A DNA stretch of 64,000 bases from Asterias rubens (taxonomy: Eukaryota; Echinodermata; Asteroidea; Forcipulatida; Asteriidae), in contig NC_047063.1 of NCBI RefSeq assembly GCF_902459465.1, positions 24,039,055 through 24,103,054 of the forward strand, given 5' to 3'. Below the pieces are notes generated by a model that was given only the letters and a program-made list of their open reading frames with translations, made no database searches and was not told the DNA's origin. Both the position numbers and the translations under genes were made by a program. Positions 1-12,032 of this stretch are shown here, one piece after another (position 1 is the first letter of the stretch; each line of letters opens with the position of its first letter).

Positions 1-535
1 CGAATATTCCACCCCGTTCCCTCGCTCCTTTGACAGCATGGGGGGGGGCAATATTCTGGCTGTATGTTTTATGGGTATGAGGTGCTTGAGGAGCGGATAT
101 GTGCCACGGGAAGATACGGTCAGCGGTCCCGCAGTGTCAACATTAGACCTGCCGCCTACGGAGAACTAAAATAATGTCCGAGGATGCCGAATGACCCTGG
201 ATGGGACGGGAGAGGAACGGAGCTTCGGTAGAGTGGACTGCAAATTTTCTCATCAAAGATGGTGTTCAGATAGAGACATTATGTGAAGGCGAAAACGGTC
301 GGGGGAAACGGCTGTTATTTCAAAGTTTTAAACAGTGTAAATGCTAAAGTGAGCAAGTATGGCTAAGGTTTTTTGGGTGGCAGCATTTTGTGGATTAAAG
401 TGATTCATTGTTAATCCATGTGACGTCACACTGTACCAAAAGAAGACACAATGGTATTAAACTACAAGTCAGGAGAGGGGATGTGGGAGGTTAGGTCGGT
501 GATGAATAAGGGGGTAACAACTGCTCGGATATCTC
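1..535. other. Intergenic, nothing recognised
   Basis: No coding exon or known repeat could be recognised here. There is a short G run near position 41-48. Reading frames are short and look non-coding. Confidence 0.5.
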
Positions 536-742
536 AATATTCGTCCTTCGAATGGCACGTGAAGCCGTTGGTCCTGTGTGTTGTGTAACGGACGTAAAAG
601 AACCCCGTGTACTTTATCGAAAAGAGTAGGGGTTCGCCCTTGTTGTTCCTGGTTTCATTGGCAGCATATTGAACAATGCACAGCACATCGTATACCATTA
701 CATGGTTCTATGTGAAAGGAGTAGGTCTCATAATTCAAACGT
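536..742 (+). repeat. SINE body fragment
   Basis: The stretch has the typical body of a metazoan tRNA-derived SINE: 'gaagccgttggtcctgtgtg', then 'acgtaaaagaacccc', then 'ggggttcgccc', then 'tggcagcatatt'. The tRNA-related head and the 3' tail ('gcgctttgag') are missing, so this is an internal fragment. The family is recognised from memory and not from a search. Confidence 0.6.
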
Positions 743-949
743 AGTCACACATCATAACGTGTAGGAATTACAGCGCGAGGAACGTCACTGAGTGACGGAT
801 ATTCGCGCTAATCCACTATTGTTTCACTGTTAAGTTGTGGCCAATCAAACAGATTGGAACACCACTGCAGTGCACTGTGGTTTTATGTCTGCAGCAATTA
901 TCGTACCCTCACAACGATGTGTCAAAGGGGTCCCAATTGTTCCTATGGC

Positions 950-1115
950 CATTTTTGAATCCACGGCTTCGGCTCGAGATTCGGCTTAGGCTAGCTTGGC
1001 TCCGCGGTTTGTTGTTTTAACAAAATGTGCGTGCTTAGCGTACGCATTCAGGGCTTCAGACGAGAGGACGGAGCCTGAAGCCGAATCCAAAGACGAAGCC
1101 CTGGTTTCGAAAAGG
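950..1115. repeat. MITE family H, copy 1
   Basis: About 165 bp, matching the reverse complement of 2021-2170 over most of its length. Both contain 'ggctagcttggc', 'gggcttcagacgagaggac' and a 'tggtttcgaaaag' end. The ends are inverted versions of each other (cacggcttcggct / agacgaagccctgg). There is no coding potential, so this is a non-autonomous foldback DNA element. Confidence 0.65.
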
Positions 1116-2020
1116 GCAATAATACCCTAACTCTTTTCTTCTTGTACAAACTCTGAAGATATTGACCCGGATTGGGAGCTGATTGATATCTGGTTCAGAC
1201 TCATCCACAAAGTTGACTGGTGCATGTTTCCTTCCATCATACAATAATTTAGACTGTTTTCAGAGGAAATCAATTCCTACATTCAGCTCACCTGAGTTCT
1301 TTTTCAACTTGTAGCCCCACACCAAGAGTGGCTTTTAGCCTTGTTTGGGGCGAGCTTGCATTACAAAAAGGGTATAAATTGGATTATAACTAGTTGTATT
1401 TTACTTCAGCTTGACTATTTTGGGTCATTTTGACACATATTCCGGGTCATATACTGACCCTGAAATGGGATCCGGGTCAATCGGGTCACTCGTTTTTTGT
1501 TTTGTTTTTAACTGTCTGAGATTCCCATAACACGGTAGACATTTGAGGCAAATTTTATGGAGCATTTTATGTTCGCTGTTGCAGTATTGTTCCTAATTTC
1601 CCCTATTTGACACGTGTGCCTCCAACATCCATTTATCTACTTTCTTCGAACCTGTCTCATGGGTAAACTTTGCTTGTAGTCATAATATCAGAGGTCATCC
1701 TTCTCGGGGAAAAACCCGGTAAATTAACCACTAATGAGATTATAATGAATAATTCTGGCAACGCATGGAAAATTATAGTCTAGTCTCTTTGAATTATATA
1801 ACGATATGGAAATTGTAAATTGATTGATCCCGGTTGTGCACACAGTGCTGCGTTCGGCAAACGTGGTAACCAACGTAACCGCTCCACTAACCAAAGACAA
1901 CCTTCGACCATGCGACAGAGCTCTCGTCAGACACGCATTTCCTGACAATTTCACGAAGAGGTATTTTTGCGCCAAAATGTTAAACTATTTCCGTGTTCAC
2001 ACATACGCCCTTTTCGTCAA
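1116..2020. other. Intergenic, GGGTCA-rich patch
   Basis: No exon is recognised. At 1422-1490 the motif GGGTCA/TGACCC recurs several times in both orientations within 70 bp, which could be a small degenerate repeat. The open frames around 1724-2273 have no recognisable domain. Confidence 0.4.
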
Positions 2021-2170
2021 CACGGCTTCGGCTTTGAAATCGGCTTCATGCTCCGTCCTCTCGTCTGAAGCCCTGGGCGCGTACGCAAAGCACGCGCAAT
2101 TGCCAAGACACCCGCGGGGCCAAGCTAGCTTCAACCGAATCCGAAGCCGAAGCCGTGGTTTCGAAAAGAC
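2021..2170. repeat. MITE family H, copy 2
   Basis: This copy is inverted relative to the one at 950-1115 and of similar length. It ends in 'gaagccgaagccgtggtttcg' (split across the arm) and has the matching inverted start 'cacggcttcggctttga'. A third, more diverged copy lies at 3236-3365. Confidence 0.65.
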
Positions 2171-2550
2171 AACGGCCCCCAAATTCAAATCGGTTGTGCG
2201 TGAAGTGGCGCCTTCTCGCCCCAGCTCGATACGTATTGAGTCGATATTCCTTGTCCAGTCATTTTCACCTTAACTGTTGTATGAAGTTTTACACAGCCCT
2301 GATAAATATTTAACTGCATTTCGTGAGAAAACAAACATCGATTGCAACTCGTTTCGCATTTTTTTTTTTATGCGAAGGGGTATACTGGATGGAGGAAACT
2401 CGACTGTACCTCATCAAGATGTATACCTCGTTCTTCAAGGTTAACTGGGATAATAAAGGTTCAAATTTCTCGGTTAGGTTTTATTTATGTGTTATCACCT
2501 GGTGTGTAAAATTTTACATCAGGGTTAATTACTTCTATGGGTTTCAGCCC
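2171..2550. other. Intergenic, nothing recognised
   Basis: AT-rich, with a T run near 2361. I see no gene or known repeat here. Confidence 0.4.
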
Positions 2551-2779
2551 ACACTGCAAAAACGTGGGTGTTCAAACTCTTGGTGTTGTCACATTTATTA
2601 TAGATACTCAAAAAAACTAAAAGTTTACAAAACAGAGTGTTAAAAAATAGCACTGATTTCTATCAAAAGAATTACATTTGTGTTATTTTAACACCCTATA
2701 ATGTTAATTTTTATTCTGTCTTTGGTATCTATGTGACAACATCCGTGGTGTAAGTTTTATCACCCCAGTTTATGCAGTG
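2551..2779. repeat. MITE with CACTGCAAAAAC ends
   Basis: The left end reads CACTGCAAAAACGTGGGTGTT. The reverse complement of the right end reads CACTGCATAAACTGGGGTG. The interior is AT-rich and non-coding. The 5' CACTGC ends are reminiscent of hAT-type termini, but no clear 8-bp target duplication was found. Confidence 0.5.
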
Positions 2780-2899
2780 ATGTGATATAAGCGCCATACA
2801 TGTACTCACTGGTTTTCAAGACCTACTGGAAAAAAATGCTTTATGTTTGCGTTTGATGATGGAACCAGAAAACATATAGCGAGAGGAATTTCGCGACCT

Positions 2900-3080
2900 T
2901 GGCCCAATTTCATAATGCTGTTAAACAGAGAACACAGCTTAACAAGTTTCTTGAGTGGGGCAAAAATTTAGTGTGGCATATCTTATTAGTTAGTTCTGGC
3001 CGGTAGCCTATTTCTGTATAGTAATACTTTCCTGTGATTAAGCATTTCTGTGCTCCAACCTTTATGACATAATAGGGCCC
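2900..3080. repeat. MITE family E, diverged copy
   Basis: It starts with 'ggcccaatttcataatgctg' and ends with 'tatgacataatagggccc', an inverted pair. The better-preserved relative is at 22885-23082, with ends 'cccaatttcatag' and 'tatgaaattgggc'. It is non-coding. Confidence 0.5.
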
Positions 3081-3235
3081 TAAAGACAATCTGAGCAAAC
3101 TGGTCGAAACGTCAAGTAGTTACGGTTTCCATACTTCATTAGACATACATTGGCTTATCCAAAAACCCTCCTTTCTCACCATTCAAAGCTTCAAAACCCT
3201 GCACAACAAAGATTCAGAAAAACTTCTTAAAGTTA

Positions 3236-3365
3236 TGGCCTTTTCGAAACCAAGGATTTGGTTGGGGCTTGAGCTCCATCCTCTCGAATGAAGTCCCGTA
3301 ATGACAGCACACAATGTTCCAAAAAACTGAAGCAGCCCCAGCCGCAGTTTCGAAAAGGGCCTTTG
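3236..3365. repeat. MITE family H, copy 3
   Basis: Ends are 'ggccttttcgaaaccaagga' and its inverse 'cagtttcgaaaagggcct'. The interior 'ctccatcctctcgaatgaag' is a diverged match to the 'gacgagaggacggag' core of copies 1 and 2. Confidence 0.55.
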
Positions 3366-3824
3366 TAAAAGACCTCTCAATGAACACCATGGCTCTGTCA
3401 TCGAGGCCACACTCTATATTACCTCTTCAAGTTGTCACACTGTAAATGTCAGTCACCAGTATAAACTTGACCCAGGATTGGAATCCCTGAAATGATTTTC
3501 TAAGAGCGGGATAAATCATTTTTGTTGATACCGTAAACAATGTCATAAACCTGAGGTCAAAAACTCGAGGAGTGCATTGCTGTAAAATGAGGTCATTGAT
3601 CCCATAGTTAACTAATGAGTTATTTGAACAATGTCTACACAGGATATTGGGAATATTTATTGTAAGTGTTGGTCTCACACACACACATAAAGAATTCGAA
3701 ACCTCATTTAAATCCTTCCGGTACAAATACAACGAAGGAATTCTGAACTAATTTTGTCCTCGATTACTAGAGCCATAGAGAAAAGAGCCATGGTCTACTC
3801 TACAGTGATCATGCCACGCCGTCG
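3366..3824. other. Intergenic, nothing recognised
   Basis: A short CA run lies near 3677. No exon or repeat family was recognised. Confidence 0.35.
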
Positions 3825-4445
3825 GTTTGATAATGCTACTCTCATACTGAGGCGAATATTCTTGCGAATATGAATAATTATTTGAAATTCGCGATGAATT
3901 CGCCCAAAAGTTGCGATTGGATGGTGAATAATGTTGTCGGTCGCCCAGAAGTTGCGATTGGATAGTGAATATGTTATCGGTCGTCCCTCAACCTCTCCTT
4001 ATACCAATAACTTCCGCAATACGCACGCTTAATGCTACTCTCACACTGGGGAGAATAATATGCTAGCGAATGTGCTTACGAACGGAAATATTTAACAATC
4101 GCTCAAACTTCGCCACATTCGCCACAAATTCACCACGTTCACAAGTCATTTTCCACCTCCTTACGAAGATCGGTCACTTTATGCTGCTCTCACACGGCGA
4201 ATATACTAGCGAATAGGCTATCGGAAGGACATATTTGACAATCGCTCAAACTTCGCAACATCCCCAGTGTCTTCGTAAGCGTTGATAACAAAGTCGGAAC
4301 GTTCACAAATTATTCCCCACCTCCTTACGAAGATCGCTCAGTTTACAAACCGGTTGTTAATTTCAGCGAATGTTGCGAAGACGGTCATTCGGCGTGATTT
4401 TCGTAAGCATTGGTAACGTTCTGTGAGAGGGGCAATACGAAGCGC
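3825..4445. repeat. Degenerate 'gcgaatat' repeats
   Basis: Several partial direct copies share the start 'atgct(a/g)ctctcacac' followed by 'gcgaata...ctagcgaat' (near 3833, 4031 and 4182). Two copies also share 'aagttgcgattggat' (near 3911 and 3949). The phrase 'aatcgctcaaacttcgc' occurs at two positions. It looks like nested or tandem remnants of one foldback-type element with no coding capacity. Confidence 0.5.
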
Positions 4446-4852
4446 TTCCGTTCATTCAGCGATGATTTATTAAAATGTCCATAATGTCTTTAAATATTGT
4501 CTGTTTCATAAATTGTGGCATCAGAAGATTTTTGTTGAAATCCATCGGGGGTGTTACTCTTTTGCTTTCTTCCATAAGTGTTTGTATACGTTACAGTTCT
4601 TATTTTCTGTACTTTGCATTTCTACATCTGAAATTAAATCAAATGAAATGAAATTATTGAAATAGATAAACCTGCGTGTTGGGCAACCATCATGACCTTA
4701 ATACGAGTGTGAATCCATGATGAGGGATATGCCACAAAAAAAAAATCAAGATTTTGCTAAATTTCCTCACTGCAGAACTTTGCAATCAAAATACCTCATA
4801 CATTTTCACCACGTATATAATACGCAAGTGCCGCTTGTCAGTATATCTTTAA

Positions 4853-5141
4853 TATTTAAAGACACTCACACTTGGTGTATCTCAACATATGGATACAATG
4901 GTTTATACATTTATTCAAATATTGGTAACACCAAACAAAATTATCAAATGTAACTTAAGCATTATACGGGCTACAGCATCAGTTGAATCATAGTGCTTGA
5001 CTCCGGGACCTCTAAATCTAATTATAAACTAATTTCCCACAATGTTTTATAATACCAAACTCTACTCATTACTCGTTACCAAGTAGGTTTGTATGCTAAC
5101 AATTAATTTGAGTAATTACCAATAGTGTCCACCGCCTTTAA
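4853..5141. repeat. MITE family A, degraded copy
   Basis: It begins 'tttaaagacactcacactt' and ends 'accaatagtgtccaccgcct', the two ends of the family that recurs more than ten times in the window. The centre has been largely lost or replaced. Confidence 0.6.
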
Positions 5142-6055
5142 GAAGAGGGAAAACGTCTTGGCTTAACACACACAATGGCTGGTCTCTCACGAGTAGGGGA
5201 AAGGGATGCTTGCGTGGCAGCTGATATACAGTGCAGGTTGTGCCAATACACCTGGTGTTGCTGTATTATTTAAAACCTACCCTGGGAAAATGGATATAGA
5301 GCGAGAGCGAGAGAGATGGGGGAAAATTGAGATACAAACTTGACATTTCTCTTGAGGGAAATCCATTCAAGTAACCTTCGCAGAAAATTTCAAAATGAAT
5401 GTATTCACTTTGAGAAGTAAATAAACAAATAATATGTCATTCCTGTGCGTGTATTCTTCGGTATTAGCTTGAATTTTGTTTACTAAATTTAGGAAAATAT
5501 TTCACCAGATAAATAAACAAATAAATAAACAAATGAATACATGACTACACACAATAAATAAATATTAATAATTTAATTCACGTGTCGTATATTCTTCAAT
5601 AAGAGGGGAAAAAACTAAATTTTAGAGAAATATTTTATCATAATAAACAAATAAATAAGCAACATCACAAAGTAAATAATGAATATTTAATTCATGTGTA
5701 AAAAATACTATCAAACGACTAGAAAACAAAATAAATTATTTTTAAGCAAATTGTCAATCAGACGTCCCCTTTTTCACGGGAATTGAACCAAAAACAAAAA
5801 AATAAAAAGAACGAATGGGAGAAACTTGATGGTGACCTTCCATGAAATAAACGAAACAAATTCTTCATGTATTCCTTGAAATATTAGATCAGTCTAAGGT
5901 GAATAATTGTGCTGCCATTCTTACACCATCCCCAAGTACCACATCATGAAAGTATAAAATATGGAAAACATGACTTGTCCATTGTACGACGGAACAAGAC
6001 TTGTAAATGTTTGTTTTCCATTAAAAAAAAAATTAATACTCTTTTAGTTGCTGTT
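5142..6055. other. AT-rich intergenic
   Basis: Low-complexity AAATAAAC-type stretches occur at about 5508-5560 and 5640-5690, and a GAGCGAGA run near 5300. No coding exon was recognised. Confidence 0.45.
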
Positions 6056-6424
6056 TTAAAGCCATTGGACCCTTTCGGTAACAGTTACGGCCAAGGCTCG
6101 CACTTCGAGTATCACAACTTCTGTATCAAATAACAAACCTGTGAAAATTTTGGCTTAATCGGTCATCAAGGTCGGGAGAAAATAACGGGAAAACCCACCC
6201 TTGTATTCGCGCGTTTCGCCGTGTCATGACATGTGTTTAAAATAAATCCGTAATTCTCGTTAACGAGAATTGATATTGTTTTACTGTTTTCTCAAAAAGT
6301 AAAGCATTTCATGGAATAATATTTCAAGAGAAGTATTTCACCACTACCTTCTATAAACCCTGTAAGTTATTTGTAAATCTGTGAACCTTTTTTTTCTGTA
6401 CCGAAAGGGTCCAATGGCTTTCAT
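6056..6424. repeat. MITE family J
   Basis: The left end 'aaagccattggaccctttcg' and the right end 'cgaaagggtccaatggcttt' are perfect inverted repeats. The centre carries the palindrome AATTCTCGTTAACGAGAATT. The arms hold the phrase 'aataacaaacctgtgaaaat', also found inside family A, so families A and J seem related. Non-coding. Confidence 0.7.
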
Positions 6425-6675
6425 AGTAAACCATGGGCAGATTCAGCTTTTTGTTGCGATTCATGTCCTTTCTAATAATCAATTTTTTAATTTAATTTAC
6501 ATTCTGTCGTATCATAAAGTGTCCATAATGAACAATCAAATGCAGCCCATTGGCAAATTATCTGAGGGTATTTTTATTTATTTTTCTTCGCGAAAGAGCC
6601 CCTTGACAATGTAGTGTACGACAGTATGAACATGGAAATCAGCTCAGCATGTAGAATGGGATATTCACATTGATT

Positions 6676-7045
6676 TAAAGGAACATGAAAAGAATTGGTT
6701 AAAACAATTCATGAAGATCAAAGATTACCATCAAGGTTAAAATGGTCTTATTGATGATGATAGTAGAAAGCATCCCTTGAAAAAATTCTGTCTGGAATGT
6801 CATATTTAATGAGAAATAAATCAAACTAAACTCCCGTTCGGAGTTTCATCACTCATACGAGCGTTTTATTATTCATGTTTTGTTTTCTATCGATGTCATA
6901 CTAACATGTGTAATAGGTTTTTCACTATTTTCTCGTGACCCAGATGGCCGATCGATCTCAAACTTCTACAGGTTTGTCAGTTTCAATGTATACTTTTTGG
7001 GTGGATACTACGATTTGTCATTGACTGCCAGAGAGCATTATTTCA
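6676..7045. repeat. MITE family C, copy 1
   Basis: Starts with TTTAAAGGAACATG. It contains 'agcatcccttgaaa', 'tggaatgtcatattta', 'cggagtttcatcactcata' and 'cagatggccgatcgatctca', all shared with 21934-22315 and with 55147-55517 (reversed). The far end is degraded. Non-coding. Confidence 0.65.
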
Positions 7046-7271
7046 AGAGAGAATGAAGACGAAAAAAGACGAGGCGGTTTTATCATTTTTTTTAGAACTT
7101 CATACATTGCTGCTGTTCGGGAGGTTACTCTGTCTCTAGGCTGAGACGGTTTCCTTCTAATAATAGGATCTTCCAAGTATCTCCCGCTGCCAAAGACGTT
7201 ATTCGTGCATGATCATCAACAACCGTGTTTTTCTTATGAGAAAATCTGACAAAGAATTGAAGACGCAAAAT

Positions 7272-7620
7272 TCAAGTGAGTGGAGGACAAAATAAAAACC
7301 TGCAAAAATAGTTAATGGCACTGGTGATATCCAAGCCTACATCCAATATGGACTGTAAAAGGGGTAACCCTGTTTCAGCCCTATGGTGGCAACGGCCTCT
7401 GGACAAAAATAATTGTAGCCCACACCTTGAAGTGGCCTTCATCAGGCTTTGTGTGTCTGGCGACTTGCATAAAAAACATATAATAATACAAAAAAATGAA
7501 TAAACAAACATGAACAGGTAACTATAAGATGTGACAGGAGCTTTTGTTACACTTTGTCACCTGTTCATGTTTGTTGATTGTTACACTTAGTTACCTGTTC
7601 GTGTTTGTTGTCTTTTAGTT
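7272..7620. repeat. Unclassified repeat with inverted segment
   Basis: The stretch 7502-7525 (acaaacatgaacaggtaac) is repeated in inverse near 7556-7580 and again, diverged, near 7590-7612. The flanking part on the minus strand contains 'cctgatgaaggccacttc', a wording often seen at the 3' ends of Penelope-type elements. The small frames on both strands here are not recognisable proteins. Confidence 0.35.
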
Positions 7621-8233
7621 GCACCATTGTTTGCAATAGATAATTCTGTGTTCTGACAGTATAAACCTAATCAATGCTTCCTTCCACGAAACTGGCAACT
7701 GTTCAACTAAATCAAGGGAGTGGAAAACACGATTTCCTACACATGACTGTATTGTTTGACGAAGCTGTATACATAAGTTTCCCTTTATTGGTACATTGGC
7801 TTCATTACCCCAGTGCGTGAATGGTTGTTAGTATTTTACAGACTTTAGACAAGAGACAGGACGGTTTCCCACCAGCCATATTTTCGGCATGACGTAGATT
7901 CACTGACGGGATAATTTGCTATTCTCTTTTTTCAATTTTTTTAAGTATTTTTTTTTTCTTTTTTTTTTCTCAAAGTTGTTTTGACCTACTACTTTTTTTC
8001 ATCGGATTTTAACGTCAATTACAAAGGAATTGTTTTAAAAATAACTAAATATGTATATTATATTGTAATGTTTTCACTTTGAACTGTAGTGGTTTCAATT
8101 CACCATGTCGCTGCTTATGACAATAGTTGGTTTTTTTAAAGCCATTTTCTTGGAGATTGGAGGGAATCTTATCTGCACAAAACTGCACCTAACATGATGA
8201 AGTAAGGTTCTGTGAATCGGACATCTTCTTCTT
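7621..8233. other. Intergenic, nothing recognised
   Basis: T-rich tracts lie near 7925-7985. No exon or repeat family was identified. Confidence 0.4.
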
Positions 8234-8699
8234 CAGGGTGTCTCAAAAAAAACTATACACTTTTTAAATGGCTGCCGAATAAAAAATATATAATTCTGGA
8301 GAACATACTTAAATGTATGGATAGCTTATGGACTCAACTTTTATATGACAGCAAAAAGTCCGACAATAGTTCATGCGTGGGTGAGCACAGGTCACTTTTG
8401 TAAAGCGTATGAAAATTAGGTTCCGTAGGAATTAGCCGTCCAATTTGTGAGAGGTATGTCCTGTGGAGCTTACAAAATTCAATCCAAATTGTCGGCTACT
8501 TTTGCTTAAGTGAGCAGTGCTCACCTAACTAAGCATAAATTATTTTCAGGCTTTTTGCTGTCATAGTGAAAGTTGATTTCATAAACTATCCATACATATA
8601 AACCTTTTCCACAAGAATCATATGTTCTTGCTCGATGGTTTTACTCGGCAGCCATTTCAAAAGTGTATAGGTTATTTTGTAGATCCCTGCAAACAAGTA
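8234..8699. repeat. MITE family K, long palindrome
   Basis: The left arm starts CAGGGTGTCTCAAAAAAAAC and runs into 'tatacactttttaaatggct'. The right arm is the inverse: 'gccatttcaaaagtgtatag' ending in 'gatccctg'. The inverted similarity continues inward ('atggatagcttatg' versus 'ataaactatccat', 'gacagcaaaaag' versus 'ctttttgctgtc', 'gtgagcac' versus 'gtgctcac'), so almost the whole element folds into one hairpin. It has no transposase. Confidence 0.7.
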
Positions 8700-10146
8700 C
8701 AGTCCTCATCACAATGTATGTTAAATCGAACTGTAAAGTGCGGGAGTGAGCAGGCCGCGGGAACACATCAGCAATGTTTGTTGTGGTCGTTGTTCTATTA
8801 TTTCTCAGTCTTTCCTCAGGCTCCTTTTAATAAGACTCGAAAGAAAACTTACTGGTTGTTTAAAACTTCTCAGAAACTCCTGATGATGGTCAATTTAAAA
8901 CAGCCTAAAGGCAGTTCAGCCTTTTTTTAATTTTTCGAAAACGCATGGTTTTTCTTTTACATCATGTAACTAGCATGGTATATGGCATTAAATATGGGGG
9001 TAAATTTTTTTGACTCCCCAAAATGGCGGGCCTTGTTTGGCCGTGCGAAAACCACGCAATTTAACGGGAAACTTGGGTAATTAGCCTATGCTTCTTTTAA
9101 ACCATCTTTCTATAACTTAACAGTTTGTTTTGTATTATGCTTTTTATAGCAAGCAATTTTAACCGCTGTTCATAGACTCACTCGTCTGGTCTCAGGCAAC
9201 TGGTCACTTTAAGCATGGAGATAAAATTCCTACCTTCATGCTTTCAATGTAAAGCAGAAAATGAGGTTTGGCAATTATAATTACCCCTCCCCCCCCCCCA
9301 CACATACACACACTACCCCCCCCCCCCCCCCCATATACTCAATAAATGTTCAGAGCTTAGAAAATGTTTGTGCTTATGACACTACAAAAATAATACAAAT
9401 AACCGATTTGTGAACCAGTAGCTGAACTTTTCCCCTTGCCAATGGTAGGCCTATTTCCGCATGGCGAGCAGATGACACTCAGCCATGCTTCACTTGAACA
9501 GGCCTGGAAGCTGGCTGGAAATTTCGAATTATCGCAAGTGTAGAGGGTGTCTCGCGAATTAAGGCAAGTTCCCTATAAGAGTCCTGGCGACACTGGATCT
9601 GCCCTCCTTGTATATGGAACAATAAGAAGTTTAGGTTGTGAGATGCCCCACAGCTGTGATCATAGCGCGTTATTGCCTGCCTCAAATCAGGCTCAAATGA
9701 AATTATACGGCACTTTGGTGCTTCACGTTATTTACGTGCTGGGGGCTCCCCCTCGACCGAAGAAATAAAAATAAAAACCTCAAACGCTTGAATAAATTCA
9801 TGAAAATAATTTTTTTTTACACATTTTGTTCTGCGTAAATAGAGCAGTTTTGTTGTTGCTCTCAACAAACAAAAACTGCGCACGTGTTTAAGATTGGAGA
9901 CATTTTTGGTTCTGGTCTTTAGAACCTCGTCAACGTTGTGAGGATCTTTTGTTTATACAAGCCATATGCATTTCGGGTTTGTTTTTTTTTTTGGGGGGGG
10001 GTCTTCTAAGATGTGTAAGCTAATATTAGCTGAAGACTGTGCATTCCATTCACGACGAGTCTTTTGAAAGATGGAAAGCTGCAATGTTCGTATTATAAAC
10101 CAGTGCTCAACAGGGAAATGCCTAATCCAAATGCGTGTACAGTATG
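8700..10146. other. Intergenic with poly-C tract
   Basis: Two C runs of about 11-17 bases occur at 9285-9333, separated by a short CA-rich spacer. Open frames at 9479-9768 on both strands have no recognisable domain. A G run lies near 9992. Nothing else was identified. Confidence 0.4.
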
Positions 10147-10520
10147 AAAGGCAGTGGAAACTATTGGTTATTACTTAAAATAATTTTTAGCATAAAACCT
10201 TACTTGGTAACGAGTGATGGGGAGTTGTTGAAAGTATACAACAGTGTGAGAAACGGCTGCCTCTGAAGTAACGTAGATTTCGAGAAAGAAGTAATTTTCT
10301 GCGAATTTGATCTCAAGACCTCAGATTTAGATGGTGAGGTCTCGAAATCAAGCATCTGAAAGCACACAACTTCGTGTGACAGGGGTGTTTTTTCTTTCAT
10401 TATTATCTTGCAACCGATTGAGCTAAAATTTTACAGGTTTGTTATTTTATGCATATGTTGAGATACACCAAGTGAGAAGATTGGTCTTTGACAATTGCCA
10501 TTAGTGTCAAGTGTCTTTAA
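10147..10520. repeat. MITE family A, copy
   Basis: It runs from AAAGGCAGTGGAAACTATTGG to the inverse end 'gtcaagtgtctttaa'. The internal palindrome 'gacctcagatttagatggtgaggtc' and the phrases 'gaaagaagtaatttt' and 'cacaacttcgtgtgac' define the family. Non-coding. Confidence 0.8.
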
Positions 10521-11151
10521 TCGTGGGTGTGTATGTGGATATGGTATGGCTGACATTCTTGGAACGAAGCCATCTAACATTGGAGCATGATTTCAAGTAT
10601 TATAACTTCGAAAGAGCTCAATTTCGGCCAATTTTACAACCGGAGATTTTTTTTTAATTGCATCAATACGTATAATTAATTTCTATCTCTTCTCTCTTAG
10701 AAAGCTACCTTTAAAAAAGCCTAAGTTACAAATGGGAACTGAGAGTTTAATCTTGGAAGAACATCCCATACTACTATATAAAATAAATCATCACATTAGG
10801 AGGTATTTTGAGAATGTTTATTCGGATCGAGGAGGAATAAAAACAGTGTAACGGGAGAAAGGCATTTGGAAAGTTCTTGCATCGACGTTTACGTGTCCGA
10901 CTTTTTTTATTCTTTTTGTTTTGCTATCACACAATTAACACTAAAAAGCCTACAAGTAATTTATTTGGGGGTTCGAGAGAGGCTATTATTATGTTTGGTC
11001 AATAAAGAGCACACAGTCATAATAACTAATGTCCCGTGGGCTCTACTTCTTTACCGATGCACTTGGTGAACACAAGGTGATCTTTAAAAAAAAAACCTGA
11101 TAACCCATCTCTTTAATTACATGTATACAGCACTAATTACCTAGCTTGTGT
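10521..11151. other. Intergenic, nothing recognised
   Basis: No exon, RNA gene or repeat family was recognised between the two family A copies. Confidence 0.4.
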
Positions 11152-11510
11152 TTTAAAGACACTTGACACTACTGGTAATTGTCAAAGACCAGTTGGCGTG
11201 TCTCAACATATGCATAAAATAACAAACCTGTGAAAATTTGAGCTCAATTAGTCGTCAAAGCAGCGAGACAATAATGAAAGAAAAAACACCCTTCTCACGA
11301 CGTTGTGTGCTTTCAGATGCTTGATTTCGAGACCTTATTCTGAGGTCTCGAAATCCAGCTCGTGGTAAAATTACTTCTTTCTCAAAAACTAGTTACTTCA
11401 GAGGGAGCCGTTTCTTACATCAACAGCTCCCACTACTCGTTACCAATACCAAGTAAGGTTTATATGCTAATAATTATTTTGAGTAAATACCAATAGTGTC
11501 CATTGCCTTA
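11152..11510. repeat. MITE family A, copy
   Basis: Opposite orientation to the copy at 10147. Ends are TTTAAAGACACTTGACACTA and 'aatagtgtccattgcctta'. The central hairpin is 'gagaccttattctgaggtctc'. Confidence 0.8.
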
Positions 11511-11713
11511 AATCTTAGAATAAGATCATTAAATCAATTGTAAATAACTGAATTAACATGTAAGCCGATTTAATTGACTGTACTTTGTAAAGCGCAAAGA
11601 TAACTTTAAATGAGGCGGTATATAAATCGAACATTAAAAAATATGGTTTGTTAAACGCATTTCAAAAGTCACGCATGAGGCCGAATTGAATGTGAATTGC
11701 AATCATTACGTTA

Positions 11714-12032
11714 TTAAAGGATTTGGGTACTTTTTCAAAATGTCCATAGATTTACGTTAAACTTACAGGGTTTGAAGATAATGATAGTGGAAAGCTTCCC
11801 TTCAAATATTACTTACTGAGGTGCTGTAGTTTTTGAGAAATGAGTTTTCGTCTCATGAGACGAAAATTGTTTTCATGACATTGTTTTACTAATTTCCCAA
11901 AAACTACAGCACCTCAGCACGTAATATTTTCAGGGAAGCTTTCTACTATCATTATCTTCAAACTGTGTAAGTTTAGTGTAAATCTGTGGACATTGTGTTT
12001 TTTGTCCTACAAAAGTTACATAGACCCTTTAA
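11714..12032. repeat. MITE family B, copy 1
   Basis: About 318 bp between flanking TTAA sites. The ends 'aaaggatttgggtacttttt' and 'aaagttacatagacccttt' are inverted. The similarity extends through 'ctactgaggtgctgtag'-type arms ('aggtgctgtagtttttgaga' versus 'ctacagcacct') to a small central palindrome 'ttttcgtctcatgagacgaaaa'. Non-coding. Confidence 0.75.

Noticed and set aside
7290..7500. Hammerhead ribozyme on the minus strand around 'cctgatgaaggcc'
   Set aside because: The CUGAUGA box is perfect, but the following stem does not pair properly with the sequence before the distant 'ctgaaac', so a hammerhead fold is not supported.
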